Positions 8,014 to 17,300 of a stretch of DNA of 64,000 bases are shown piece by piece. The notes beneath the pieces are model-generated. The model had not been told where the DNA came from and made no database searches. It saw only the letters and a program-made list of their open reading frames with translations. This DNA is from DAOMFB01 sp963801475. GTDB lineage: Bacteria > Acidobacteriota > Thermoanaerobaculia > UBA5066. Made by a program: the position numbers and the translations under genes. The stretch lies in the NCBI GenBank assembly GCA_963801475.1, contig CAWDEX010000001.1:2790001-2854000 (forward strand), read 5' to 3'. Positions within the stretch are counted from its first letter, which is position 1. Each line of letters starts with the position of its first letter.

Positions 8014-10025
8014 GCGGTCCGGTCCGCTGTGACGTCGTCGTCCCGGTCCACAACGCCCTCCGCTCGACGAAGAACTGCCTCCGGTCGCTGCGGCAGCACG
8101 CTCCGCCATGGGCGCGGATCGTCGTCATCAACGACGCGAGCGACGAGAGGACGACGGAGTGGCTGCGCGGCCAGGAGGGGATCGTCCTTCTGGAGAACGA
8201 GGTCAACCTGGGCTTCGTGAAGACCGCGAACCGCGGGCTTCTCCACTCGGACGCTCCCTGGGTCTGCCTCCTGAACAGCGACACGCTGATGACGCCGGGC
8301 GCCCTCGAGCGGATGGTCGATCGCTGCGCACGCGACCCGTCGATCGGCCTCTGCTGTCCGCTCTCGAACGGCGCCGTCAACCTCACCGTGAAGATCCCGC
8401 CGGGCGAAGACGTCTTCTCATTCGCCGACCGGGTCGCGCGGACGAGCCCGGCCCTCTATCCCGACGCCGTCACCGTCGTCGGCTTCTGCCTCCTCGTGAA
8501 GCGGGCGCTGATCCGGTCCGTCGGCGTCTTCGACGAGACGTTCGGACACGGCTACGGAGAGGAGACCGACCTCCACTACCGGTCGCGGGCCGCGGGCTTC
8601 CGGTGCGTCGTCGCGGACGACACCTTCGTCTACCACCGGCACGGCGCGAGCTTCGCCGACGGTTCCGAGCGGACCCTCCAGAACCTCAGGATCGTCATGA
8701 ACCGGTGGCGATCGGTCCACGAGCGCGAGCTTGCCGCGTTCGACGGCCTGAACGCGCTCGGCGCCGTCCGCGACGCCCGGACGTACGAGTGGATCCGGCC
8801 CGACGACCGGCCCGCCGTCCCTCACGACGTCCTCTTCGTCCTGCCGATGTTCGGCGTCTTCGGCGGCGTCGGGGCTGTCCTCGAGCTGGTGAACGCCCTG
8901 ATCCTCGACGGACTGAAGGCCGGCGTCGTCGTCGTCGGCGAGGCCTTTCCGGAGATCGCGAGTGAGCGTTTCTTCGAGCCGGTCCGGGCGACGCCGGAGG
9001 AGTTCCTCGCGAGCGTCCCGCCGGCGAAAGTCCTCGTCGCGACCGCCTACCAGACCGCCCCGCTCGTCGCGGCCGCCGCGGCGCGCCGTCCGGGCACGCA
9101 GACGGCCTACTTCGTCCAGGACTACGAGGGATGGTTCGGGGCGGACGGCCCCGAGTACGTCGGCGACACCTACGAGCTGATACCGCGGATGACGGCGGTC
9201 TCGACGTGGCTCGCCGAGGAGATCGGACGGCGGCACGGCCTCCGCCCGGTGCCCGTGCCGATCAGCGCGGGCCCGGACGTCTTCTATCCCCGCGGAAACC
9301 GCGCGCCGGCCCCCCCGGTCCGGGTCGTGGCCATGCTCCGGTCCGAGGAGAGGCGCGGCATGGCGTTCCTGCTCCCCGCCCTCAAGGGGATCTCTGACCG
9401 GCCGGACGTCGAGATCGTCTTCTTCGGGCACCAGCAGGTTCCCGCGGAGGCCGCCACGTTCCGGTTCCAGCACGCCGGGGTCCTCTCGACGGACGGCGTC
9501 GCGAAGCTGCTGTCCTCCGCCCACGTCGTCGTCGACCCGTCGCTCTTCCAGGGCTTCGGGCTCGTCGGCCTCGAAGGGATGTCGTGCGGCGCCGCCTGCG
9601 TCGTGACGGCGAGCGGGGGCGTGTCCGAGTACGCCGTCGACGGAAAGAACGCTCTCGTCGTCCCGCCCGGCGACTCCGCCGCGCTCGCGGCGGCCCTCCT
9701 CCGCCTCGTGGAGGACGCACCGCTCCGCGGGCGCCTCGCGACGGCGGGCCTCGAGACGGCGCGGCGGTTCACCTGGGAGCGGACCGCGGAGCGCTACCGG
9801 GCCTTCCTCGCCGCGCTTCCACCCGCCGACGAGCCGACGCCGCGGGAGCGGACGCTGCTCGACCTCCTCGGCCGGGAGCTGACGCGCGGTTCGGACCACT
9901 CGAAGATCCTGCGGGACGAGTTGAGGAACGCCCGCCAGACGCTGGAGGCGATCTACCGGTCACGGGCGTGGCGGACCGTCCATCTCTGGCGGCGGCTGAA
10001 ACAGAGGCTCAGGCCTCCAGCGTGA
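8010..10025 (+). CDS. Bifunctional glycosyltransferase, GT2-GT4 fusion
   Basis: 671 residues from the ATG at 8010. Residues 1-250 are a GT2 domain (CDVVVPVHNAL, VVINDAS, CLLNSDT as DXD). Residues about 270-620 are a GT-B domain starting DVLFVLPMFGVFGGVGAV and ending with FQGFGLVGLEGMSCGAACVVT, the GT4 E-x7-E donor region. A coiled-coil tail follows, with SRAWRTVHLWRRLKQRL, similar to the end of the upstream enzyme. Two catalytic domains on one chain suggest that two consecutive sugars are added. The gene is coupled to its upstream GT2 neighbour and overlaps the convergent downstream gene by 17 bases. Confidence 0.88.
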   Translation: MSGPVRCDVVVPVHNALRSTKNCLRSLRQHAPPWARIVVINDASDERTTEWLRGQEGIVLLENEVNLGFVKTANRGLLHSDAPWVCLLNSDTLMTPGALERMVDRCARDPSIGLCCPLSNGAVNLTVKIPPGEDVFSFADRVARTSPALYPDAVTVVGFCLLVKRALIRSVGVFDETFGHGYGEETDLHYRSRAAGFRCVVADDTFVYHRHGASFADGSERTLQNLRIVMNRWRSVHERELAAFDGLNALGAVRDARTYEWIRPDDRPAVPHDVLFVLPMFGVFGGVGAVLELVNALILDGLKAGVVVVGEAFPEIASERFFEPVRATPEEFLASVPPAKVLVATAYQTAPLVAAAAARRPGTQTAYFVQDYEGWFGADGPEYVGDTYELIPRMTAVSTWLAEEIGRRHGLRPVPVPISAGPDVFYPRGNRAPAPPVRVVAMLRSEERRGMAFLLPALKGISDRPDVEIVFFGHQQVPAEAATFRFQHAGVLSTDGVAKLLSSAHVVVDPSLFQGFGLVGLEGMSCGAACVVTASGGVSEYAVDGKNALVVPPGDSAALAAALLRLVEDAPLRGRLATAGLETARRFTWERTAERYRAFLAALPPADEPTPRERTLLDLLGRELTRGSDHSKILRDELRNARQTLEAIYRSRAWRTVHLWRRLKQRLRPPA

Positions 10026-11073
10026 TCTCGGCAAGCACGCGACTGTCGCCGTCCGCCACGGCCCGCGCGTGCCACGTCGTTCCTTCCAGTAACTCCCGGA
10101 AGCCGGCCGGAGGGCTCCAGGCGCGCGTCCCGGCGTGTACCCGGGCCCATCCGAAGACGCCGAACGAGCGGAGCGGCGAGACGGCCACGCCGGCCGCCTC
10201 GCCGTCCCACGAAAGAGCGCCGCGGACCGCGAGCTTCGGCCACGGGTTCAGATTGCTCGAGGATCTCGTCAGCGCGTCGAGCGCCGCCGCGCCGCGCACC
10301 GGGAAGTTCTCGGTGAAGTAGAGCCGCTCCGATTCGGCGAACCAGTGGGCCGCCTGCGACTCCCTCTGCGTGGTGCGGCCGTAGGGATGGACGGCCCGGG
10401 CGCCGCCGACGAGAAGGAGCCGCCCACCGCCGCGGCGCAGCCGCCGCTGCCAGTCGTTCTCCTCGAAGTAGAGGCGATACCTCTCGTCGAACGGGCCGAT
10501 ACGCTCGAGCGTCTCGCGCGAGACGGCCATCATCGCTCCCGAGAGCGCGGAGACCGTGAAGGTCTCCCGCCGCGAGACGGCCTCGAAGGCGCGCCGGACG
10601 CGCGGCAGAAGGCGTGCGAAGACACGGTCCGCGCCCCGCGGGTCGAGGAGAAGGCGGCGCCGGGCGAGATCGAGAGGCGACGGCTCGTCGAAGAGAGGGA
10701 TGAGGAGCGATTCGTCCTCGTCGAGGAACGTCGCGGGGCCCGCCATCGTCAGGGGTGCGCGGCGCACGGCCTCCGCCAGTGCGGCGACGGCGCCCGGGCG
10801 GACGGTGACGTCGGGATTCATGAGGAAGAGGACGTCGCCGCGCGCCGCCCGAATGCCGCGGTTCAGGCCCCCCGCGTAGCCGAGGTTCTCCCTCGCGTCG
10901 ATCGCCACGTCGGCCAGGCGGGAGAGAGCACGGACTTCGTCGGCATCCTGCGAATTGACGACGACCACGGCTTCCAGGGGAACTTGCGAGTACGCGGTAT
11001 CCACGCGGAGCGCGTAAATGGCGCGCGCAGCGAGGTCCGCCGACCGGTAGCTGACGATGACGGCCGAGATCAT
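10009..11073 (-). CDS. Glycosyltransferase family 2, rhamnosyltransferase-like
   Basis: 354 residues, ATG start with a strong GGGAGGAGG site upstream. The GT-A domain begins AVIVSYRSADLAARAI; NLGYAGGLNRGI and FLMNPDV (the DXD equivalent is NPD) are typical of the WbbL/rhamnosyltransferase branch of GT2. The C-terminal 120 residues form a less conserved beta-rich region. It is divergently transcribed from the GNAT gene with a 41-base gap. Rhamnose specificity is suggested by family resemblance only. Confidence 0.83.
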   Translation of the reverse strand: MISAVIVSYRSADLAARAIYALRVDTAYSQVPLEAVVVVNSQDADEVRALSRLADVAIDARENLGYAGGLNRGIRAARGDVLFLMNPDVTVRPGAVAALAEAVRRAPLTMAGPATFLDEDESLLIPLFDEPSPLDLARRRLLLDPRGADRVFARLLPRVRRAFEAVSRRETFTVSALSGAMMAVSRETLERIGPFDERYRLYFEENDWQRRLRRGGGRLLLVGGARAVHPYGRTTQRESQAAHWFAESERLYFTENFPVRGAAALDALTRSSSNLNPWPKLAVRGALSWDGEAAGVAVSPLRSFGVFGWARVHAGTRAWSPPAGFRELLEGTTWHARAVADGDSRVLAEITLEA

Positions 11074-11114
11074 CCCGGCCTCCTCCCGGCGCCGTTGTTA
11101 GACTCCCTTTCCGA

Positions 11115-12083
11115 ATGGCGCTCGACCTTCGCGCCGCCACTCCCGCCGACAGGCCGGCCCTTCTTCGTCTCTTCGAGGCGGCCTTCGGACAGGCGGCCGA
11201 TCCGGACATCTGGGCGTGGAAGTACGACCGGAACCCCCACCCCGCGACCTCCGTCGTCGCGCGGCTCGACGGAGAGATCGTCGGCTTCTTCGGTGGCGTC
11301 GGGACGCGCTACCGCGGCGAAGGCGGCGACCTCGCGGGGGTCGCCGCGGCCGACGTCATGACGCATCCACTCCACCGGCGGCTGGGCCGATCGTCGGTCT
11401 TCGTGGCGACGGGGCTCGAGTTCTTCCGGGCGGCCGCCGAAGCCGGCGCCCCGTTCGTCTTCGGGTTCCCGAACGAGCGGCACCGGAAGACGGGCGAGCG
11501 CTCTCTCGACTACGTCTCGATCGAGCCGGCCGGTGAGTGGGCCCGGCCACTCGGCGGTCCGTCGCTCCTCGGGCGCCTCCGCCGGCGTTTCCTCAGGGCC
11601 CGGGCCGCGGAGCGCCTCTCGCCGTCTCACGAGGCTCTCGTCGAGACGCTGCACGCGCGGCCCGGCTGGCGGAGCGACCGTTCGCGCCGGACGCTCGACT
11701 GGCGCTTCGCGCCACACGCGGGCGCCGCCTATAGGCTCGTCGAGCTGCTCGACCGGCGGGGCGCCTCGCGCGGCTATGCGGCGGTCCGCGTCGCCGGCGA
11801 GAAGGGGCTTCTCGCCGACCTCCAGCTCCGCGACGAGAAATCGGGTGACCTCGCCGAGCTCCTCGAGGCCGTCGAGGGCGTTCTCGAGGGGACCTCCGCG
11901 CGCCGGCTCGTGCTCCGCGCCCCGGCGGGGTCCCTCCTGGCCCGGCGTGCGGAGTCGGAGATGGGTTTCTCTCCCGAGCCGTCGGACTGCCACTTCGAGA
12001 TCCGCCCGCTCGATCCCGCGTTCGACGCTCCGGCGGCCGGCCGCGCCTTCGATTACCGTTTCTCCGACCACGAGATCTTCTAG
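11115..12083 (+). CDS. GNAT-fold acyltransferase
   Basis: 322 residues. The N-terminal half has the GNAT layout: LRAATPADRPALLRLFEAAF as beta1-alpha1, EIVGFFGG as the central strand, and a VMTHPLHRRLGR pantetheine-binding loop near residue 90. The C-terminal 150 residues look like a second, degenerate GNAT half. Enzymes of this type in glycan clusters N-acylate amino sugars, or aminoacylate as in FemAB-like proteins. It sits alone on the plus strand between two minus-strand glycosyltransferase genes and overlaps the next gene's end by four bases. The substrate is unknown. Confidence 0.7.
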   Translation: MALDLRAATPADRPALLRLFEAAFGQAADPDIWAWKYDRNPHPATSVVARLDGEIVGFFGGVGTRYRGEGGDLAGVAAADVMTHPLHRRLGRSSVFVATGLEFFRAAAEAGAPFVFGFPNERHRKTGERSLDYVSIEPAGEWARPLGGPSLLGRLRRRFLRARAAERLSPSHEALVETLHARPGWRSDRSRRTLDWRFAPHAGAAYRLVELLDRRGASRGYAAVRVAGEKGLLADLQLRDEKSGDLAELLEAVEGVLEGTSARRLVLRAPAGSLLARRAESEMGFSPEPSDCHFEIRPLDPAFDAPAAGRAFDYRFSDHEIF

Positions 12084-13078
12084 CTCCGGAAGATCGCCTC
12101 GAGCCGGTCGAGGACCGGTCCGAGCGTGAAGGTCGCCGCCACCGCGAGCCCGCGGCGCCGCCGGCGCCGCCACAGTTCGGCGTCGTCGAGGAGCCGCGCC
12201 GCCTCCCGGGCCATCGCGGCGTCGTCCCCCTCGGGCACGAACGAGGCCGCGTTCCGCGGAATCGGCACGTAGGACGGGATGTCGGTGAGGACGACGGGGA
12301 CCCCCGACGCCATCGCCTCGAGAGGCGGCAGCGGGAAGCCCTCGGCGTCGAAGGACGGGTGGATCAGGAGGTCGAGCCCGTGGTACCACGCCGGCATCTC
12401 GGCGGTGGGCTTGCCGTGGACGTAGTCGTCGATCGGCGTGACGGCGCCTTCGCCAGCGACTTGCGGCATGTGGCTCGCGCGGTGAAGATGAACCGCGCGG
12501 CCCTGGCCCCGGAGACGGGCCACGGCCCGGAGCGCCACGTCGATTCCCTTCTTCTCCGCGAGGAACGGTCCGACGACGCCGATCGTCGCGGGACGCCGCG
12601 CCCCGTGCGGTTCCGTCCCGCCGGGCCGGAAGGCCTCCGCGTCGATCGCCTGCGAGAGGACGTGGAACGGCCCCGGGTACCGCCCTTCGAGGTCGCGGAG
12701 AAGGTGCGCCGAGACGAGGATCTTCGGCACGTTCTGCCGGTAGGCCTCCTCGATCTCCGCGAGGCGGTGGCGCGTGTGGGGATGGGGCGCCTCGTACCCC
12801 TGCGAGAAGTGAAAGACCTTCGGGGCACGGCGGGCCGCGACCGTAGGCTGAACGGTCGGAAACCACGTGGCGACGTGCACGTCGGCCGGCGGGAGCGTCT
12901 CGGTGTCGAAGCGGGGCACCTCGACGACCGGCACCTGGATCGGGATCCAGTCGTGCCGCGCGTCCTTCGTCACGAGGATGACGTCGTGCCCCCGCGCCGC
13001 GAGCCCCTCCGCGTGCCCGACAATCACCTTCACGCCCCCGGAGAGCTCGAGCGACTCGAGAACGTAGACGATCCTCAT
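12080..13078 (-). CDS. Glycosyltransferase family 4
   Basis: 332 residues, ATG at 13078 overlapping the wzt stop as ATGA. The N-terminal half begins RIVYVLESLELSGGVKVIVGHAEGLAARGHDV, the GT4 acceptor-side glycine loop. The C-terminal half has IGVVGPFLAEKKGIDVALRA and DLLIHPSFDAEGFPLPPLEAMASGVPVVLTD, which carries the conserved E-x7-E motif. It is the second gene of a two-gene operon with wzt, so it probably acts on the glycan exported by the Wzm/Wzt transporter. Confidence 0.9.
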   Translation of the reverse strand: MRIVYVLESLELSGGVKVIVGHAEGLAARGHDVILVTKDARHDWIPIQVPVVEVPRFDTETLPPADVHVATWFPTVQPTVAARRAPKVFHFSQGYEAPHPHTRHRLAEIEEAYRQNVPKILVSAHLLRDLEGRYPGPFHVLSQAIDAEAFRPGGTEPHGARRPATIGVVGPFLAEKKGIDVALRAVARLRGQGRAVHLHRASHMPQVAGEGAVTPIDDYVHGKPTAEMPAWYHGLDLLIHPSFDAEGFPLPPLEAMASGVPVVLTDIPSYVPIPRNAASFVPEGDDAAMAREAARLLDDAELWRRRRRRGLAVAATFTLGPVLDRLEAIFRS

Positions 13079-14268
13079 TCCGGTCCCAGCCGGGTCCAGC
13101 TGGCCGGGACCGCCATCAGGCCGCTCCGCCACGTCGGCGATTCGACGTGAAACGTCTGGTCGCTGCGGGCGTCGTAGAGGGCGAGGGCGTTCTCGTCCGC
13201 CACGTAGGCATAGACGACGAACTCGCCCTTCCCCAGCGGCAGCGCATCGAGGCCGACGCGGACCCGGTACCGCTCCTGTCCGGCGAACGGCCCCGTGCCG
13301 TCGAGGCGCGAGTCGGCCGAGAAGCAGACGACGTTGTCGCGCGTGGAGACGGCCAGGTGGATCTGCAGCGGCCGCGACGCCTCGTCGGGGGCGAAGCTCA
13401 TCTCCACGGCCCAGGGGTCGCCGGGGCGGAACTCGGCGCGGGGCGCTCCGTCGGCCCCGACGACGCGGACGTCGAGGAAGCGCGCGTGCGTCCCGCCGTG
13501 CGGTCCCGCGTGCGGCGCGGGCGCTTCCACTTTCCCGGCGAGGTACTTCTCGTAGGCGAGGACGACCTTCCGCGCGTCGCCGGAGGCGGCCACCTCGCCC
13601 CCCCGGAGCCAGATCGCCTCGTCGCAGAGCGTGGAGACGTAGTACATCGCGTGGCTGCAGAAGAAGATCGTCCGGCCCGACGACTTCAGCTCGAGGATCC
13701 GGTCCACGCACTTCTTCTGGAAGTGGCCGTCGCCCACCGCGAGCGCCTCGTCCAGGATGACGACGTCGGGGAGGACCGCCGTCGCCACGGCGAACGCCAG
13801 GCGCATCTGCATCCCCGACGAATAGGTCTTCACGGGCCGGTCGAAGAACTCCCCCAGCCCGGCGAACGCCTCGATCTCCGGGAGAGCGGCCCGGACCTCG
13901 TCGCGCGTGAGGCCGCTGAAGGCGGCCTGCAGCATGACGTTCCGGCGGCCGGTCTCCTCCGGGTGGAAGGACGAGCCGAGCTCGAGAATCGACGCGACCC
14001 GGCCCGGGACGTGGATCTCCCCCGCCGTCGCCCCGGTCGTCCCCGCGAGGATCTTGAACAGGGTGCTCTTGCCGGAGCCGTTCTCGCCGATCAGACCGAG
14101 AACGGAGCCCTTCGCCACCCCGCCGGAGACGTCCCGGAGAGCGTGAACCTCGGCGTGCCGGGACCGCCCCGTCACGGCCTCCCACAGGCGGTCGCGCGGC
14201 GCCCCGTAGATCCGATAGACCTTGCTGACGCCCGTGAAGTGAAGACCATCGGCGACCATCGAGGGCAT
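13075..14268 (-). CDS. wzt: Polysaccharide ABC exporter ATP-binding protein with Wzt-type C-terminal domain
   Basis: 397 residues; the start is the ATG at 14268, or the ATG three codons in. The ATPase domain (about 8-245) has Walker A GENGSGKST at 61-69, signature SSGMQMR and Walker B VVILDEAL. A beta-rich C-terminal extension (about 265-397) matches the Wzt carbohydrate-binding domain that recognises the capped end of an O-polysaccharide. The protein powers export of undecaprenyl-linked glycan across the inner membrane. Its expected permease partner is not adjacent but lies 9.6 kb upstream (23874-24641, same strand). An intrinsic terminator ends eight bases before this start, so it needs its own promoter or read-through. 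Confidence 0.92.
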   Translation of the reverse strand: MPSMVADGLHFTGVSKVYRIYGAPRDRLWEAVTGRSRHAEVHALRDVSGGVAKGSVLGLIGENGSGKSTLFKILAGTTGATAGEIHVPGRVASILELGSSFHPEETGRRNVMLQAAFSGLTRDEVRAALPEIEAFAGLGEFFDRPVKTYSSGMQMRLAFAVATAVLPDVVILDEALAVGDGHFQKKCVDRILELKSSGRTIFFCSHAMYYVSTLCDEAIWLRGGEVAASGDARKVVLAYEKYLAGKVEAPAPHAGPHGGTHARFLDVRVVGADGAPRAEFRPGDPWAVEMSFAPDEASRPLQIHLAVSTRDNVVCFSADSRLDGTGPFAGQERYRVRVGLDALPLGKGEFVVYAYVADENALALYDARSDQTFHVESPTWRSGLMAVPASWTRLGPE

Positions 14269-14275
14269 GCTACCG

Positions 14276-14306
14276 AAAAAAATTGGCCCGGGCGGGTGCC
14301 CGGGCC
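14276..14306 (-). terminator. Intrinsic terminator after the PKD-protein gene
   Basis: A perfect 9-bp stem (14285-14293 with 14298-14306) and a 4-base loop are followed on the minus strand by AA and then seven T (14282-14276). A second perfect 7-bp hairpin lies at 14321-14337. Both follow the stop of the PKD gene at 14354. Confidence 0.9.
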
Positions 14307-14353
14307 GAAATGAGGGGTAAGCCCGATCGAATCGGGCCTGGGGAAAGCGGTCG

Positions 14354-17300
14354 TCAGCGGGGCGGCCCGAGTGGCTGGGCCAGGATCAGCTTCCCGACGC
14401 CCGTGGTGCTGTTGACGATCACGGCATGGGCCGCAAGCGTTCCGCTCGTCGGGGTGATCTCGAGCGAGTAATAGCCCAAGGGGTCCTTCGGAAAGCTCGC
14501 CAGCTCGGGGAAGAGAGCCTCGAGAGGTCCCTCGACGACCATGTCGCTCATGGTGAGGATCCGGTCCGGGGCCGTCGGGTAGCCGGAACCGGAGAAAGGC
14601 TGGCGCAGCCGCACCGTCACGTGGGCCGGAGCGTTCCCGAGGGACACGAAGCTGAGAGTCGTCGCGATGCCGCTCCCGCCGGATGCCGGCACGACGTACG
14701 GGATCGTCAGGCGGGTCGTGGCGCTTCCCGGAGCCGCCCCGTGCAGTGACGGGACGAGGCCGGGCACGTGCCTCGCGAAGGTCCCGCCCGCGGTGAAGTC
14801 GTAAGTCTCGCCCCGGACGATCAGCGGGTCCGTGTTCGCGTCGGCCGGCTCCACGTCGAGATACGCGTCTTTGTAGACGTCCGCGTCGCTGATCTGAAGG
14901 CCGAGGCTGTTGAACCAGAACTTGATGAGATCCTCCGTCACGATCGTGTAACCGGAGGCGACGGTCGGCGTGATGCTCTGGGCCGCCCGGGGCTCGCAGG
15001 CTCCTCCGACCGGGCACTTCACGTACGAAAGGGTGGCCTTCACCGGGCGGCTCTGTGCCGAGGTGTTGAAGATGACGACCCGGGTCCGGACCCCGTCGCC
15101 GTTTCCGCTGATGCTGCGGACGACGTCGGGAACCCGGAGGCGGCCTGTCACGTTGGGCACGGTCGTCAGGACGGTCGTGTCCGCAGAGACGACGTCTGTG
15201 ATCTTCGCGGAGGGAACGACCCGGGCGCCGTCGCTGACCACTTCGACCAGCATCCAGTAGTTGGGCGCCTCGAACGTCTCGTAGGGGGTCCCTGTCACGG
15301 CGAGCGCATTCCTCAGGGCCTGCTTCAGTTCCACGGTCTGGAAGGGGCCCACGGAGACCCGGAACGCGCCGCCGAGAGCGATGGGCCCGTCCAGAGAGCG
15401 GTCATAGAAGCTCACGTTAATCTGGGTCGGCACGCTCGTCGTGTTCACGAACCCGATGCTCGTGTAGGCGGCCGGGGCGTTCAGGGAGTTCGTAACCGGC
15501 AGGTCGCGAAGGCCCGGGAATTCACGGTCGGCCCACGGCGTGCCCGGCCCCACCGCCCTCGAAACCGGCACGGCCGGGATCGCGTCGCCGAACGTTCCCT
15601 TCGCCGGGCTCCCCTGGATGCTCTCGTAGGTGAAGGCCCAGATAACCGGGTCGGCGCCCTGCGGGAATGAGTCGCCGCGGATCGCCATGGCGTACGCCCC
15701 CTCGCCGGGGGTCTTCCCGAAGACCGTATTCAGCACGTTCGCGATCCGGCGGCTCTCGCCCGGCTGGAAATGAGGGAGCTCAATCCACTTCGGCGGGTTC
15801 GTCCCGTCGAGCAGGGCGACCGAGTAGCCGGCCCAGCCGTCGGTGCACGGCTCGACCACGCACGGGTTCTGGATGACGACGTCGGAGACCCAGAGCGATC
15901 CCGACGCGGACCCCGTCCTGTAAGCGAGGCCCGGAACGATCCATTGCGGCGGATAGGCCACGCTGAACGTCTGCGGCATCTGCGTCTGGAACGTATTGCC
16001 GCCCAGCTTCACCGTCAGGATGACGGTATAGAAGCCCGGCGTATTGAACGCGTGCGCCGCCGTGGCCAGCCGGCACTGGTCCGAGAGAGGCGTGGACGAG
16101 TCGCACGGGGTCCCGTCGCCGAAGTTCCAGTAGTACTCGGCTCCGGCCGGGCCGGTCGACATGAAGAGAATCCCGGCGCCCGGGGTCACCTGGTTGGGGT
16201 TCACCGCTCCGCCCGGCTGACCGTTGGCGCTGTAGACGTACGAATACGAGGCGGTGGGGATTCCGGCGACGACGTTGACCTGGTGAGTCGCGGGAGGGCT
16301 CCCCGGGACCGTGAACTCGACCAGGTAGCTGCTCCCGTACGGGGGGATGAACGGGTAGGTCTTGGGCGCCGGGTGTAGGGTGCTCGTCGTCCCGTCGCCG
16401 AAGTTCCAGTGTGGGTTCGCGATGGACAGATTCTGGCCGGGATTGTCCTTGTTCACGGCCCGGAAGGTGACCGGCTGATCTCCCGGCACGAGGAAGCTCC
16501 CGTCGGTTCCGAGAACGGCGTCCGTCCCGTCCGGATAGGCGATCCGGAAGTCGGGCGTCACCGAGCCGGAGACCAGGATGTCGACATAGGCGGTATAGCC
16601 CGCGATCGCGACCCGCAGGAGCCCCGGCGCCGTCGGCGTGAAGGTGAAGTTCGTTCCGGAAACTGAGGACGGATTGGCGCTGCCGATGGTGATCTGCCAG
16701 CTGTAGCTGCCGGACGTGATCTGCGAGGTGCCCTGGAAGGCGGCCACCTGAATCGGGGTGCCGACCGTTCCGAGCCAGAGGGTCGTACAGGAGACGCTGC
16801 AGCGCGTTGCGCCCTGGAGAGGCTGGATGTTGTCCGGCGTCGTGGCGCCGCCCCCGGGGCTCACGTTGACGGTCGTCGCGGCCGCCCCGGTTGCGCCGTT
16901 CGAGTCGGTCACGGTGCAGATGGCCGTGTAGGTCCCGGCGTTCGTGTAAGGGTGGCTCGGGTAGTTGTACGGAGAGGCGACCTGCCCGTCGCCGAAGTTC
17001 CACGAGTAGGAGGAGTAGATACCGCTTCCGCCGCTGGCGTACGCCGTGAAAGTGATCGGCGTCCCCGGCGCTGCCGAGGAGGGACTCGCGTAGATGGAAA
17101 CGCTCACCCCGGACGGCGGAGGCGCCGGATCGACCACCGTCAGCGTCAGGTTTTGGACGCTGGGCGAATCGACGTGGACTTCGACAGGTCCCTGGATCGG
17201 GCTATTCGGTGTGAACGTGAACGTCGCCCCGGAGCCGGTCCTCGGCGTCGCGTTGCCGCTCACGATCGACCAGTTGACGGATCCGGTCAGCTCCGTGCCG

